NCBI RefSeq assembly: GCF_009870125.1
Contig: NC_046680.1
Coordinates: 17,689,501 to 17,753,500 of the forward strand
Direction of reading: 5' to 3'
Length of the DNA stretch: 64,000 nucleotides
From: Drosophila pseudoobscura
Taxonomy: Eukaryota; Arthropoda; Insecta; Diptera; Drosophilidae
Position numbers and translations under genes: made by a program. The notes under the pieces are model-generated. The model saw nothing but the letters and a program-made list of their open reading frames with translations. It searched no databases and was not told the DNA's origin. Positions 25,001 to 38,290 of this stretch are shown here, piece after piece; position 1 is the first letter of the stretch, and every line of letters begins with the position of its first letter.

Positions 25001-28000
25001 CGTTGAAGGCCCCCTCATTGAGTCGCTTCTCTGAGGCCGATGTGGCCACCGCGGACTTGATGATACCGCCCGTGCGCCGCATCACGGGATGCGTGCAGGT
25101 CTTGCCGTCGGCACAGCCCGAGTCCCCGCAGCCGCAGTCGAGCTGCTTGACGAGGGCCGCCTGGCGGGACAAGCGCTGCTTCTCCATCAGCTGGCACACA
25201 ATCGATTCCACGGTCTCGGCCGTCTACGGGGAGGAACAATTGAGCTGGAACTCCAATCTAGCCTGTGATCTACTCACCGATATCTCAATGTCGTTGCCCG
25301 AGTCGGAGTCATCATCGGAGTTGACTGTGGAGACTGGAAGGGTGGGGAATAGATTACCAATCGAAAGACTAAGCATTGCCTCTACTCACGCATCGGCTTC
25401 AGCTGGCTGACCAGTTCCTCCTTGGTCCACTCTTTCTTGTCGCCCCACAGGGTGATGCTGGGGGCAATCACTGCCATTTTATTATCATCCGGATACGGCA
25501 CATTCAGATAGTGCACCAAAACAATGTCCGGATTCTGTTTTGTGTAGAACCGAAGGCAGCAAACGAAGGGTTTTAGTTGGGAAATGGGAATGGTAACGGG
25601 GATGTTGGGAGCACTCCCCCACTTACCTGCAACAGCCAGTAACATCTGCGATGGAACGTGGGCAATATGGCCGAGTGTACATAACAGCCGTAGATGCACT
25701 GTGGACGAGGGGAGGAGCAGCGGAGATTCGTGAGGCAGATCGAAGGGAATTCAATTTATCAAAACAAGAGCATAAAACATGCCCCCTGCTGGGAGCGAAT
25801 CCATTTAATTGGAAAACATAAAAACGGAGCTCAAATTAAATTACCAACCGCCCACGATAGCGGGGGGGCGCCACAGCGTTGCCATGTCTTCCACTTCGAC
25901 TCGGATACGGATACGGATACGGATTCGGTAAGTGCCAAAAATCAGAGCCCCAAAGGAAAAGGGTTTCCCCGACTCCCCGAAGCACTTCGTTGCGCATTTT
26001 TCTTGTTCTCTGGGGTTCCCCTTGCCTCTTAATTTTTTGTCTATTTATTCTTTGTTGTTTTTTTTTAGTTTTTGTAAACTTTTTTTTTCTATTCCCGCTG
26101 ATAAATTTGTTGGCTCTCGTTGTCCGCGATATGCCGCTGACTTCTTCTGTTTTCTCTTGGCGGCGGAATTTCTTGTGCCCCCCCCCGACCCTGCCCCAAC
26201 GCCTGGGCTTCGCTTCGGTTATCATGTAAGGAGACGGCCCCCCGCTAGCTCTGCCAACTGCATAAATCTCAGCCCTGCCACGTTTACTAGCAAATGTTTT
26301 AAGAATAAAAATTAAAACAAACAGCAGAGAACCAAAAACCCAAAAAAAAAAACGAAGAAAAACTCAAGAAAAGTGGAGGAAAAAATTGGCGTGAAATTGC
26401 CAAATGTTTTTATGTTTCTCTAATAGGGGGAAAGTCGAATGAGATAGCGATAGACGATAGACGGACGGACGGACATCCTTCAGACATTATAAATAAGCTT
26501 AACCCTTGGCAGGGCTTATTTCATTAGCAGGCAGCGGGCGACGCCTTTGGGCAATCCTTGCAACGGGAGCGACGACGGACACCGTCAGTTTTCTGTCTAC
26601 TTCCGGCGGGAAATCATAACTCATACGGTCACCCAGAAGGAGGACCACCCGTGGACTGCCCTTGCTGCTGCCCTTTGACAAACGATGCCAATGACTGCGA
26701 CTAATTGCCTAATTGTGCGCCCCTGGTGACTGGCGACTCACCTCCGTGCCTTGTACTTTCAGTTTCATGTGATCCTCGCGCGTCGTCTTGCCATCCTTGC
26801 GCTTCTTCCAGCAATAGCCGTCGCGGCGATAGCGCACCTTCTTCCGCGAGTACAGCAGCAGGGATCCGCTCTTGGGTCTGCGATAAAAGGTGTTCAAAGA
26901 TGAAGCGGGGCGATGGGGTCCAATGGCCAGTGACTCACCTGGTTCGGACCTCCTTGGACTGCCACTCGCAGTGCTTGTCAAAGCTGATAAGAATCGCAGC
27001 AATTTCCTGGAAAATATACAGTGTATTTATTTGCTGATCTCGAATATGGTACGTTAATGGAAATATCCAGAGATACGAGACACGAGTCTTATCACCTCAG
27101 GGTAAAAGTTATCCACTAACCGCTAACCGCCTGAACTGGCCGCGTTGACTAACGTGCTAACAATTTCCTGACTTAATGGCCAAAATGCTACGCTGCCCAG
27201 TCACGGCACTCGCGGCATTTCCTCCGTTAAACTCTAGAAAAAGAGCAGAAGGGATTTCTGCGCCATAAAACAAAGGAAAACATTTTAGAAATTTCATTTG
27301 ACCGCAAAGCGGACACTGCCACAAGGCAGGAAGAGGAGCAGGAGCACCAGGAGTACCAGGAGTACCCGGAGGAAGGGTGCATAGTGTTAACCACAATTTA
27401 CAGGTGTCGCCCCGGCAGTTGACACTTAACCGAGCTGGCCAGGCCAGGAACCACCAAGTGGCACAGACGCATCCCGAGTGCAATTTGTGTGCATATTTGA
27501 AATGCTCTGCCTGCCCCCTCCCTCTGCCCTGATAAGCAGGAAGGAATGAAAGGAGTCGCTGAAAGGCCATGGACGCGGAGACAGAAGCTGGAGGAAGGCA
27601 GGAGAGGATGCCATTCAAATGCAAATCACACAACAGCCAGCGAAAGTTCACAGGGAATTTGGATTTTTTGGACCATTTGGACTTGACTTTTCATTGCATG
27701 TTTTGCCGATAAAGTTATCAATTTGTTTGCTTCCCTTGACGTTGCATGAATAATGCAAAGTGGCCATCCATCTATTCATTCATTCATTCATCCATCCTTC
27801 GAGCAGGCTGGGGCTCCTCTGGAGCCATCCTCAGCTGTGCAGCAAAACATTTTCCATATGTCAGTTGGCGGAAGAAATCGCAACATTTGCGAGTGTCATA
27901 AAAATTGTATGCACACACACACACACACACACGAAGGGGGAACCCCCAAGGCTAGGGCGGAGTTGGGGCAAATCACAGGCGCGTGTTTGTCAAGTGGCAA

Positions 28001-31000
28001 ACGTTTGCATTTTGGCCAAAATTGCCTCTGACTTGGCCCTTTTGGTTGCCATAAGGCAAAGATAGAAAGATACTCGTAGATATAGATGGATGTGTGTGTT
28101 GGTTATTTATGCATGGCTCCAGCGACCTACTCCAAACTGCTTCCCAAACTCTGGCATCTCTCTGCTTTTTATGATGAATTCCAGGCACATACGCGGAGGA
28201 ACAGGCCTCGGAACTTTGAGGAGGCGAAGCATTAAAAATTGATGCCCCCCGCAAACCTAGACATGTACATATGGGCGTGGCCATGGGCGCTACTCAGGCG
28301 ACCTTTCAACACTTTCACCCGAGTGGAGAACCCAAACGAAGCATCCATCGAATCGCACAGGAAAACAATTAGAAAGGGAAAGAAAGGGGTTCAATAGTTA
28401 AAGCAGAATCAAAAAAAAAAGCAAATAACACAATACTTAATGCTGTTTGAAGGTTTTGAAATCTAAGAACATTTCCCCAAGGTGGAAAACCCCTTGTAGG
28501 ATATTGCTCTTTAAAAGCTTGATCGTTAAACTTTTAATACAGAACACCGATATGATAGCACAGCAATGTATCGATGTATGCAACTATCGATTAAAACGTA
28601 AGCTTGGATTGAATAAAGTGCGACCACTTTTTAAATAACAGCCTAAAAATAACAAAGTGGAACACCATGGAGCCCCCTAAAAGGATCTCTTACTAACTCT
28701 CCAAAAGGTAAGCCTTAGGAACAGCCACTTAATCACTTCCAGTCAGAGTCCTGGCCCCCGGGGCTGACCGATGCAGAAGTGTACCAGTATGTACATCTGG
28801 GGGTCACACAGAAAAATGCAAATAAAATTGCGACTCATTATCAATTTAACTTTTTGATTTTTAAGCTGCGCCTTTTCCGACCACACACAGACACACACTC
28901 GGACGGAGGGACGGCAGGACAGAGAGTACGGCTCATTGGTGGCGTGGTTGTTGCTGCTCGTATTATTTTTTGCAGTTGCTTTATGAGCCGGGGTCGAGTG
29001 GCTCTGTGTCCCCCACCCTGGCTGCTACTTAAATGCCAAATTAAAACTGTGTGGTTAAAGCGACAGTCCGAGGAGGGTTTGGGCCCTGACTGCCGTTTGC
29101 TGTGGGCCTCCTCGTTTGCCTGTAAGCAGGACTAAAATAAGCGTGCGTAATTTTATTTATGCCCGGTACACGGCCACATTTTGTAATTTTTGCATGCTGA
29201 TGCAGTAAGGGTGGTGGTGGTGGGTTCATGGGTTCATGGGTCCATGAGGTGGTCTACTGGTGCTGGAGTTGGCCATGTCCATGTCCAGATGTTTGGCCAG
29301 GGATTGTTCCCGTTTTTGGCTGGCAAACTTTATTTTAATCAACTTGAAAATGCTCTTTTTCCGAGAAGAAGTTCTTTAGTTCATTAGCAAAGGAGCGAAG
29401 CGAATCCTTACTGGCATTAAGAGCCTAAAGATGGATGAGGATATATAGAAGTAGTAAACGGACTAACAATAAATTTGTAAATAGTTGTCTTCCTTCTATA
29501 TTCATCTTCAACTTTAGAAATATGGCACATCTCTTGGTCATCCTGTCCAGCTGTCCAACTGTCTACACACATCATAATAATATCAGATATTCATGGGTTA
29601 TTTGCTTTCAGGGTTCTAGAATGGGTTTTCTGCAGCCTCCAGACTCTTTCTGCTCCAGGGTATTCGACATTTCGGTTCGCTACGAACCTCCTTTTGTGCC
29701 GCCTGGGCAGCTTCCTTTAATTTAGTCAACTTTGTCGGGCGAGTGTGTAAAATGCCGCTTCCAGCACTCCACAGCGGGAACTTTACAACTGTCCAAATGA
29801 ATATTTGCGGTTGCGCTTAATTCACAAGTAAAACAACAAGCCAAGCTCATCCCAAGGCATTTTCTGTTTTCCATTTTCCGTGAAAACTTTTATTGCAAGC
29901 CGAACGGAACGCGCAGAAAAAGGACAAACGCGAAAGCGAACTTTCGGCGACGCGTGTATCGCACGTGCAGCGGTCAGAGGGGGTAAGAGGGGGTCAGAGG
30001 GGGTCCTGGTCCTATCCACGTTCAACTCGTGTTTGTATTATAGTTTGTGGCGCAATAAAAACTTCGCGAACGGCTCCCTAATAGACTGGCAAGCCATCTC
30101 ATTAATCTGCATATAGAAATACAGTGAAAACTGCCTTGAATGGAAGCCCTAGGGCGGGAGTAATGATCCAAGACGTTCCACCCAAGAGACCTTTCACTGT
30201 GGGCCCCAAGAGTAAAAGGGGAAACCGTCCTCGAAGGCTGTCAAAGTGTCCAGGCCCACGACTGGCAGGCTCATCCGCCTCTGTCAACTGTCTCCGTCCA
30301 AGTCCACTCGGATTGGATCGGATCGTTTGGGTGCCGCCCCGGCCAAGTCATGGACTTCCTTCTGGCTTTCACTTGGCTTCCCCCATTTCGACAATTTTAT
30401 GTGCAATCAAATGCAAATAGAAACGGAAAAGGAGGAAACAGAAAGCAGAAAACAGAAAACAGTGAACAGACAACACAAATACCAACTTATTTAGGACTAG
30501 AACTGACCTCATTTGTATTCCAACGATGACGCTGTGATGGAAAACTGTCAGCTCTTGGCAGGCTCTCCAAATTGTCGGGTAGTTTGATAGGTTCGCCATC
30601 TGTAAAATGTTTGGGGGAAAAAAAATAAGTACAAGATGTGGAAAATGCACTGAAAGCGTAAGTAGAGGCGACACGGTCTCCGGGCACGGGACTCCGGACT
30701 CGGGACTCCACTCGACTTGGCTTTTATAAATCAATTTTGCATATCTCTTCCTCCGCTTGTCCTGTTTTGGGGACGCCCAACAGGTGCAACTGTCGGACAT
30801 TCATAAATGCGACAAAAATGTAAATCAGTTTAGAGAGCAGCAGCGATGATTTATAGTGGAGACGGAGACACACAAAAAAAAAATGCGAAAAGAAATCTTA
30901 TAATGTCAACGTTAATAAACGAGTTTCTCCATTTGTCCATTTATCAAAATCCCAAGAAACTTCTCTCCCGGCAATCCTCTCCCCTGTCCCCACTCACCTC

Positions 31001-34000
31001 TCGCATGGTCTATGAGAATGCGTGGAAAAGTTTGCCGATTTTGAGTCGTCATTGAATAATTACCCACACTTAATGGAGCTTGCAACCGTAAATCGAATCG
31101 AAACCAACTTTTGGTTTATTAAAATGCCACGCCACGCAACTCGGTTAGGCAAAGGGGTGGCAAGTGGCAAGTGGCAAGGGGCAGGGGGCAGGGGCAGGAG
31201 AGTGGTGTGGTGTGGTGTGGGGTACATAAACTTTGCGGCCAAACTGTAATTTAGCAAAAATGTGTAATAAAAGCGGACACATCTACGCGACATCTCTCTC
31301 CATTACGCTTTCTCTCTCTCTCCACCGCTCACTCGTCGTATATCAACGAGCCAATAGGTTGCACTCGAAGAGCCATAAAAAAGTATTTGTACACAATTTA
31401 TATAAAGTGCTCGAAGCGACTCTTGGCCCGGACCAGAGCGGTGCACAGCGGAGCGACACGGGGCGGATCAGAGCCGCGTAACCAAAATGTGTTGCCAAAT
31501 TGCAAGCCGCCAGACGCTGTCGGTGGGCGGGAAAGGAAGGGGCACAGGAGCTCCACTCGGAGAAGGGCACAGACAGTGCGTGGGGTTGGCGTGGCGCCCC
31601 TTTTCGAGAGGTGAGCGTACACACACACACACATACGAGCTACGAACTAGAGATGAGCGGCACAGGTCAGGGTGAAAATGTACAAAAAATCAAAGAGATG
31701 GCTCTTCTGGTCCACTACCGAAACACGCTCTCTTTTCGGGTCTTTTTTGATCTCTCTCTTCGAACATCACGCCAAAGCACTCTCAGTAGCACTGAGCTTA
31801 AAACAAGACCCGAAAGAGAGTAAGCGGACCACCTTGTATAATTTGATCATGCTCTTTACTCCCATTGCATCACTGCAAAGATTCCTCTCTCAGATTCTTC
31901 TTCCCAAGCTTGTTCGCATTTGAGATAAAAGCAAGAGAGTCACGTGTTATGGACACAACGTAGTTGTGATCCACTGCACTCACGTTTCACGCACATAAAT
32001 TGTCTAAAATCACGCACACATCTCTAGCGAGAGAAGAATTTAAGGCGGCACTCCTCCTTCTCCTTTTCTGCCCTTTGGACACAATGATGACGTTGATGTA
32101 GTTACTTTTTCAGGGCATTTTGTTGTCGTTATTGTAGTGGCAGTACTGGTATGTAGTTCTTTATGCGATTTCTTGTATATGGCTCACGTTTTGGCAGAGA
32201 ACCCAAAGGACACAGCGGCTGGGGCTGGGAATCGGCGACAAATTGTTTGCTTTGATCGCACACTCAAGTTTTATGGCCACACTAATTTGTCATCGCTGCC
32301 TTCGGTCCCCGTCGCCGCCCGCTCCCACCCCACACTTACGTGCACTCTTTTGAAAAATGCTCAAGCGATAATTGTCAAAAATGTCGAAACAATCACAGGC
32401 AGCCCGTCCCATCCCGTCCCGTCTCCCTCCGACAGTCTACCCTTTGCACCTATTTATAATGCAGTTGCTGCCATTGTTTCCAAAAGTGAGAAAGAAGTGA
32501 GACTGGGGAAGGAATAACTCTGTTTGATTAATACAAATAAAAAGTTTTTTTAACTGCTCTTTGCATATTTCATGGCAAAAAGCTTCAAAAACTGACGGTT
32601 GCCCCGCCATCATAATAGACTGCCCTGCGGGAGGGGCGCCAGAGACTGAGAGCCAGGGGCCAGAGCAGTGCCAAAAAAAGAGAAGATAAACCGAAACCAC
32701 AGCCACAGCTCAGCGCTCAGGTGAGAGAGGAGATGAAGGCAGAGCCTGGAGAGAGAGAGAGAGAGAGAGTCGGTCCCATGTCGACTATGTCGATGGCGAC
32801 GTCAACGTGGCAGGGACTCTTTCATCTTTTTGCTTCCCTTTGTAATACCCTGCCAGGGGATAGTATTCACTTCATAAGATGCTTTGCCGACTTAAAGAAG
32901 AGCGGGTTGAATCGGTAGACCTATATCAAGAGCCTTTTTCTATGCAAATTACTTCTAGTACATACCCTTCATCTATCTATGTATAAGAGTATTACAAGCT
33001 GGCGCCCACCTTTTGGTTACTGTATTATTTTAAGCACCGAAAAAAAAACTTTAGCAGAGGAAGGGAGTGAAAGAGTCTCCCTCCCAGCCCCAGTCATAAT
33101 TTTATCCAACGCTTAATTGTGACAAATGCGCTTTGCTACATAAGATTTTCTCATAATTTGGCAGAGAGTTTAAGAGGAGGGTGGGGCAGCAGGCGGACTC
33201 TGGGGAGGGCTGGACGATGGATGGCCTCGCCCATGTCCTGGTCCTGGACAGTCACGAATTGACACGGCAAATAGCACAAAAGAGTTGACATAAATAATAA
33301 ATTTTCGTTTTATGATTTCGTTTAAAGGCCTAGCCAGGTGGCCAGGTGGCCGGGGAGCGAATGAGACCTGCCAATTTTTGCTGCCTGCCAAATTGTGGCT
33401 AATAAATATCCCACCAAAAATGGCAACAGGAACGGGGCCATTCCAAAATGGGTGGAGTAGGGTAGGTTGGGGCTCTTTGGGTCCTATAAAACATACAAAA
33501 GAAAAATTGTTTTGCACTTTGGTCGGTCGTCGCCGAAAAGTCAGCGAGTGTGAAATTACTTTTGTTTAGAGTCCGAACTCTCTCTCTCTCTCTCTCTCTC
33601 TGTATATATTTCTTGCTCTTGCCACAATTAAAAGCCATTAAAAGTGTCTGCGAAACGACACCAAAACAACAACTAAAACCAGAACCAAAACTACAATATA
33701 TAGAAGAGTTCTCTACGCAATTCTTTATCTCGCATGAGAGGGATGGATGGCCCGAAAGAAACTCGAATATAAATATCTGGCCGGCGGGTTTTCGAAAGAT
33801 AATGTACGATGACGTCGCCGACACATGGAATACGAATGCAAAAACAAAGAACAGATAGCCGGAGAGAGTGGGAGTGTGTAAGAAAGAAGGCCACAAAAGA
33901 CGTCATGGTTAAACCAAACATAAAAAGCAATACCGAGAAGTAAAAGTTTTTCTAGATAATAAATACAAATATATGTTTAAGTGTAAAAGAAACCGGTGCA

Positions 34001-37000
34001 ACTAGACAGGGGCAGCAGCGGGGGGCATGACAGATGGAGAGAGTGAGCGTTTGAAGACGAGAGAAGTTAATTTCGATATATTTATGATGAAGAATAAACT
34101 GCATTTTCTGTGAAGATTTTCTTAAGAGATCTGCTAGAAGGAAAAGCTCCTACTTGGCACATCAACGGGAATAAGTTCATTGAGACGACACCCCTCCACG
34201 AACACACGCCTCTGCAGACTAGATAAAAGCTTCCTTCTGCTCTCTCACTCTCCCGCTCTTACTTTTTGCTTTGCTCTCCATAAATGACAGATGTGCGGAT
34301 GATTTATAACGTAAGTAAACACACGCGCCCGTCTCTCTCACATACACACACAAATAGCACAGACAAAACGTTGCGGTTGATAAAAATCACATTTTGGCAA
34401 AGGCAAAAGTCACTCATTTCTGTGTCTCACTCCCTCTCCCTCCCGCTTCTATTGCACTCCACCACCACAGGCAATGGGCCGTCGTCAATGCCATTACAAG
34501 GAAACATTTCTCATCTGGTTTTGCATATTCCGCCACTGCCGCTCGGCAAAGAACAGCAATTAAAAGACACATAACAGCAAATATGCATGTCGGGGCGGAA
34601 CGGAACGGAGCGGAGTGGGGCAGGAAAAAGGTAATAATTAGCCCCAAAACAGAAGGGAAAATGCAATTTTGAGCTAAATGAAGAACCACAAGGAAACAAA
34701 CAAATGTGAAAGCTTAAACAGAGAGAAGGTAGAGGAGTGCTACAAACAGAACAACAGAAATACAACAGAACTGAGCACAAACAGCGATTAACATAAAAAT
34801 GCAACAAAACCCAGTCGCAAAGAGCGAGAGAGAGATAGAGAGAGGCGGGCAGGCTCTGCAAGTCATAAAAGTCCTATTAATGAATGAAATCTAAACAGAA
34901 ACAGAAAATACGAAGAACAAAGCCGAAGCCGAATAAAAGTTGGCAAAAATGTTATAAATTATTTACAAGTTATGGCACAAAGGGGCAAATGGTGGGAATG
35001 TGGCTACAGTGTGACCTAAGGGGGGGTCCACAATTGTCATCGTCTTTTGTGTCTACGAGCAATGCAATTACGTGCGGATTTCATTACCTTTCGTTTCATA
35101 GGTAAGGATACTCTATGACAGGAGCACTCTGACTCTCCGCTAGTAGGATTCTAGTGCAAAAAGCACTTCGAAGGCTCTTTTGTATGCACAGATACTATTG
35201 AAAGAATCGCCACAAATGTACTTTGTAGAATCAATTTAGGGAATGCCTGACTTCGACTATACTTCATTTGAGGATTCCCTGTTTTTGGGGGCTACAGCGC
35301 CTTGGCATGTGCCACGAAAAGAATGAATTTAATGCACATTAGTGGTAGAAGGAAGGTGCACCGCCTCCCCTACGGATGTACATATGTCTGCTCTTTCTCT
35401 CTTAACTCTGAGGGTCCCTGGGGTTCCGGGAATGGGGAGCAACCAGTTAAGCTGCCTGCAAATTATATTAATATTGGGGCTCTTCATATCATATATTTTT
35501 TTCGGTTTCCTTCCATTTTTTCCTGCCATTCCGTTTGCATGCAAACTTTGTATAAGTTTACCCCAAAAATGTTGCTTCTTTTTCGTTTGGAGTATATTAA
35601 AAATACTTTTTTCTATATATGCATACCCCTCGCCGTATGGCAGGGGGTTTTTGCATAGAGCTGGAGGCCAGGAGCTGTAATTTATTTTAATGCTGGGTAT
35701 TTATCATGATACACATACGTTTCCCTCCAGGTTGGACACACCAACAAAAAGCAGCAAAAAAAAGCGCTGCTTTCTATGTGGATTATTTTATACGTATTTT
35801 GTTTTTACATAAATTGTAAATTAAACATTTAAAGTGCCATGAAATTGGCAATGCCGGGCACCCCAAAAACACATGGATGCCCCCAGGTAATGTCCGGGGT
35901 AATGGTTCATTAAAAATACATAAAATGGGCACACGGTCGGTCCACAGCCTCTGCCACTGCCCCTGCCCCGCCGCCTTGATCGAACTGGAAAACTAATATT
36001 TATCTAACAAAATTAATATGGTTTGTAAGCCAAATAGAGACACCGAGTGGGAGACGCGGGTGTCGCAAAAACTGTTTGTCCAACCAAAAACAAACGACAA
36101 AATGTAGCACAATTTTCGGCAATGCATCCTCCTGTGGCCCCCTCATGATACCCAACCCCAGGACCAATTCAGGGCTTGGAACCTTTGGAGCGATAAGCCA
36201 AATAAATAACGCAGCAGGCAGCAGGCAGCCGGCAGCATGCAACGTAGGGCCAGCCACATCATGCCACAACGTTGGATGCATTGTTCAATAAATCTATTTG
36301 GCCTCTAATCGAAACGCACACACAAACACAGAGGGGGGAAGGGGAAGGGGCAGGGGCAGGGAATAGTAGTACCTGGCAGAGGCAACAAATTGCCAGGGAT
36401 AGGATACGCACAAGACCGGCATCAGGCAGGCAGGCAGGATGGTAGGCAGGATGGCAGGCAACAACAACATATTAATCCAAATTAGCATCAAAGTGATTTA
36501 ATTGCTTGGAATTTCAGCGTTGGCAAACACTTTTCCACTTTTCCGGCCATGAGGAGGCCATTGCTGCTGCTGCTTGTAAACCGGCCCCAAAAAGTCTGCT
36601 GCCGCAGGTGGGGCTCTGCCGGGCTGCATTTTGTCAACGTTTGGCCATCGATCAGGCTAAAACAAGGCTCACACTCCACTTGCTGCAGCTTAAAGTCCCT
36701 TCGAGAAGGCGTCTTCCCCTTCAAGAGTGTGTCCCGTATCTATAAATGCTTGTACAAAGCCCTTGGCACGATTTATGTGGCTTTTAGTAATATGAGCAAA
36801 TATATTACGTGACGGATCAGGACCAGGACGGATCTGCCGGGGATAGAACTAATTGAATTGCTGCCGCTGAAAACGAAACAAACTCGAAATTAATAGGCGC
36901 ACATCAAAAGCGACCCAGCCGCAAAAAGGGGGAAAGGGGGAAAATAGTAAAAAGAACGCCCACCAGCTGACATCGAAATTAAAGGCAGAAACCTATAAGG

Positions 37001-38253
37001 GCCAGGACATTAGGCCAGGCCAAAGGACAAAGTGTAGCCAACTGTGCTTGGGGGGGGGGGGGGGGGGGGGGGCGCATTTGGGGGAAGCTTGAGCAATATT
37101 TATTGAGTACGTGATCTCCTGACCAAATCCGAATGTAAGCGGAGAGTTTTGAATTTTTTATTGCGCCCCGGGATGCCGGACGCACGGACACACCATTGAA
37201 ATGTCCTCCGCTCCATGAACATACATGTGCATGTGTCTGTGTCTGTGTGTGTGCGAGTCCTGACAGCTGCCAACTTCTGGCTTCCTTTTGGCATGCAAAA
37301 GGCGGACAGGCGAAGTGGCTTATTAAAAATTTTGTCAACTTGCAACTCCTTTTCTCAGCCTTCCCCCTGGAGCGGGAGCAGGAGCCGGAGCCGGAGCCGG
37401 AGCACGAGGCAGGAGCACTTTTTTATGACTTTTTCACACTCAACTTGGCCTATGCATATATATTAGCCAAAGATGCCAGAGGTTTCGGCCACCCCAGGCA
37501 TCATTAAAGTCCAGCTGGAATTATTTCCAATGCAATTTTCAACGACTTAAAGGATTTCTTTAAATAAAATAAGTAAAGCCAATACAGAATATATTTCCCT
37601 ACCATCTATCCCAAAAATCAATCTATTCTTATTACTGGTCCCACCAGAAGCCATTCATTATAATCGTTGCTCAGTTCGACCTTTGAAAAGGCTTATTTTC
37701 GATTTCAGGGAATTTTAATGCAGTTCTTTAAGGCATTTTCCAGTTAAACTCCCTAAGAAGACAGCGAACCGACCACTTTGGGGCTCTACAGCAACAAAAA
37801 CACTCTGCCACAGGCACACAATACCAGCAAACGCACACACACTTGTTGGGTTTTTCATTGAGTTGTTTTTGCAACACCCGCACGACCCCAAAAAAGTATG
37901 CTAAAAAGTATGCTAAACGAGGCAGAATGAAAGCCCCCTGATTTCCAGGATGTGTGTGTGTGTGTGTGTGTCTCGGAGTGTGTGAAATGTTTACTTGCGA
38001 CGGCACACACCTCCCCACCCACGCCCACGCCCAAGCACACGCCCCCCTTCTGCCCAGAGGAGCCATTGTTCTCGCATGGGGCATAAAAAACACTTAAAAT
38101 GCCGTTAAGTTAAAATAATAAAGTTAAGCGGCCGCCGGGCAGCAACAAAATCTAATGTGACAAAGGCCTGCCACAACAACAACAGCAAGCGTTGCAACAA
38201 TTGCTGACATATTTCACAATGTGCAACAAAAGACAAGGAAGAAACAGGGCAAC

Positions 38254-38290
<37 letters not shown>

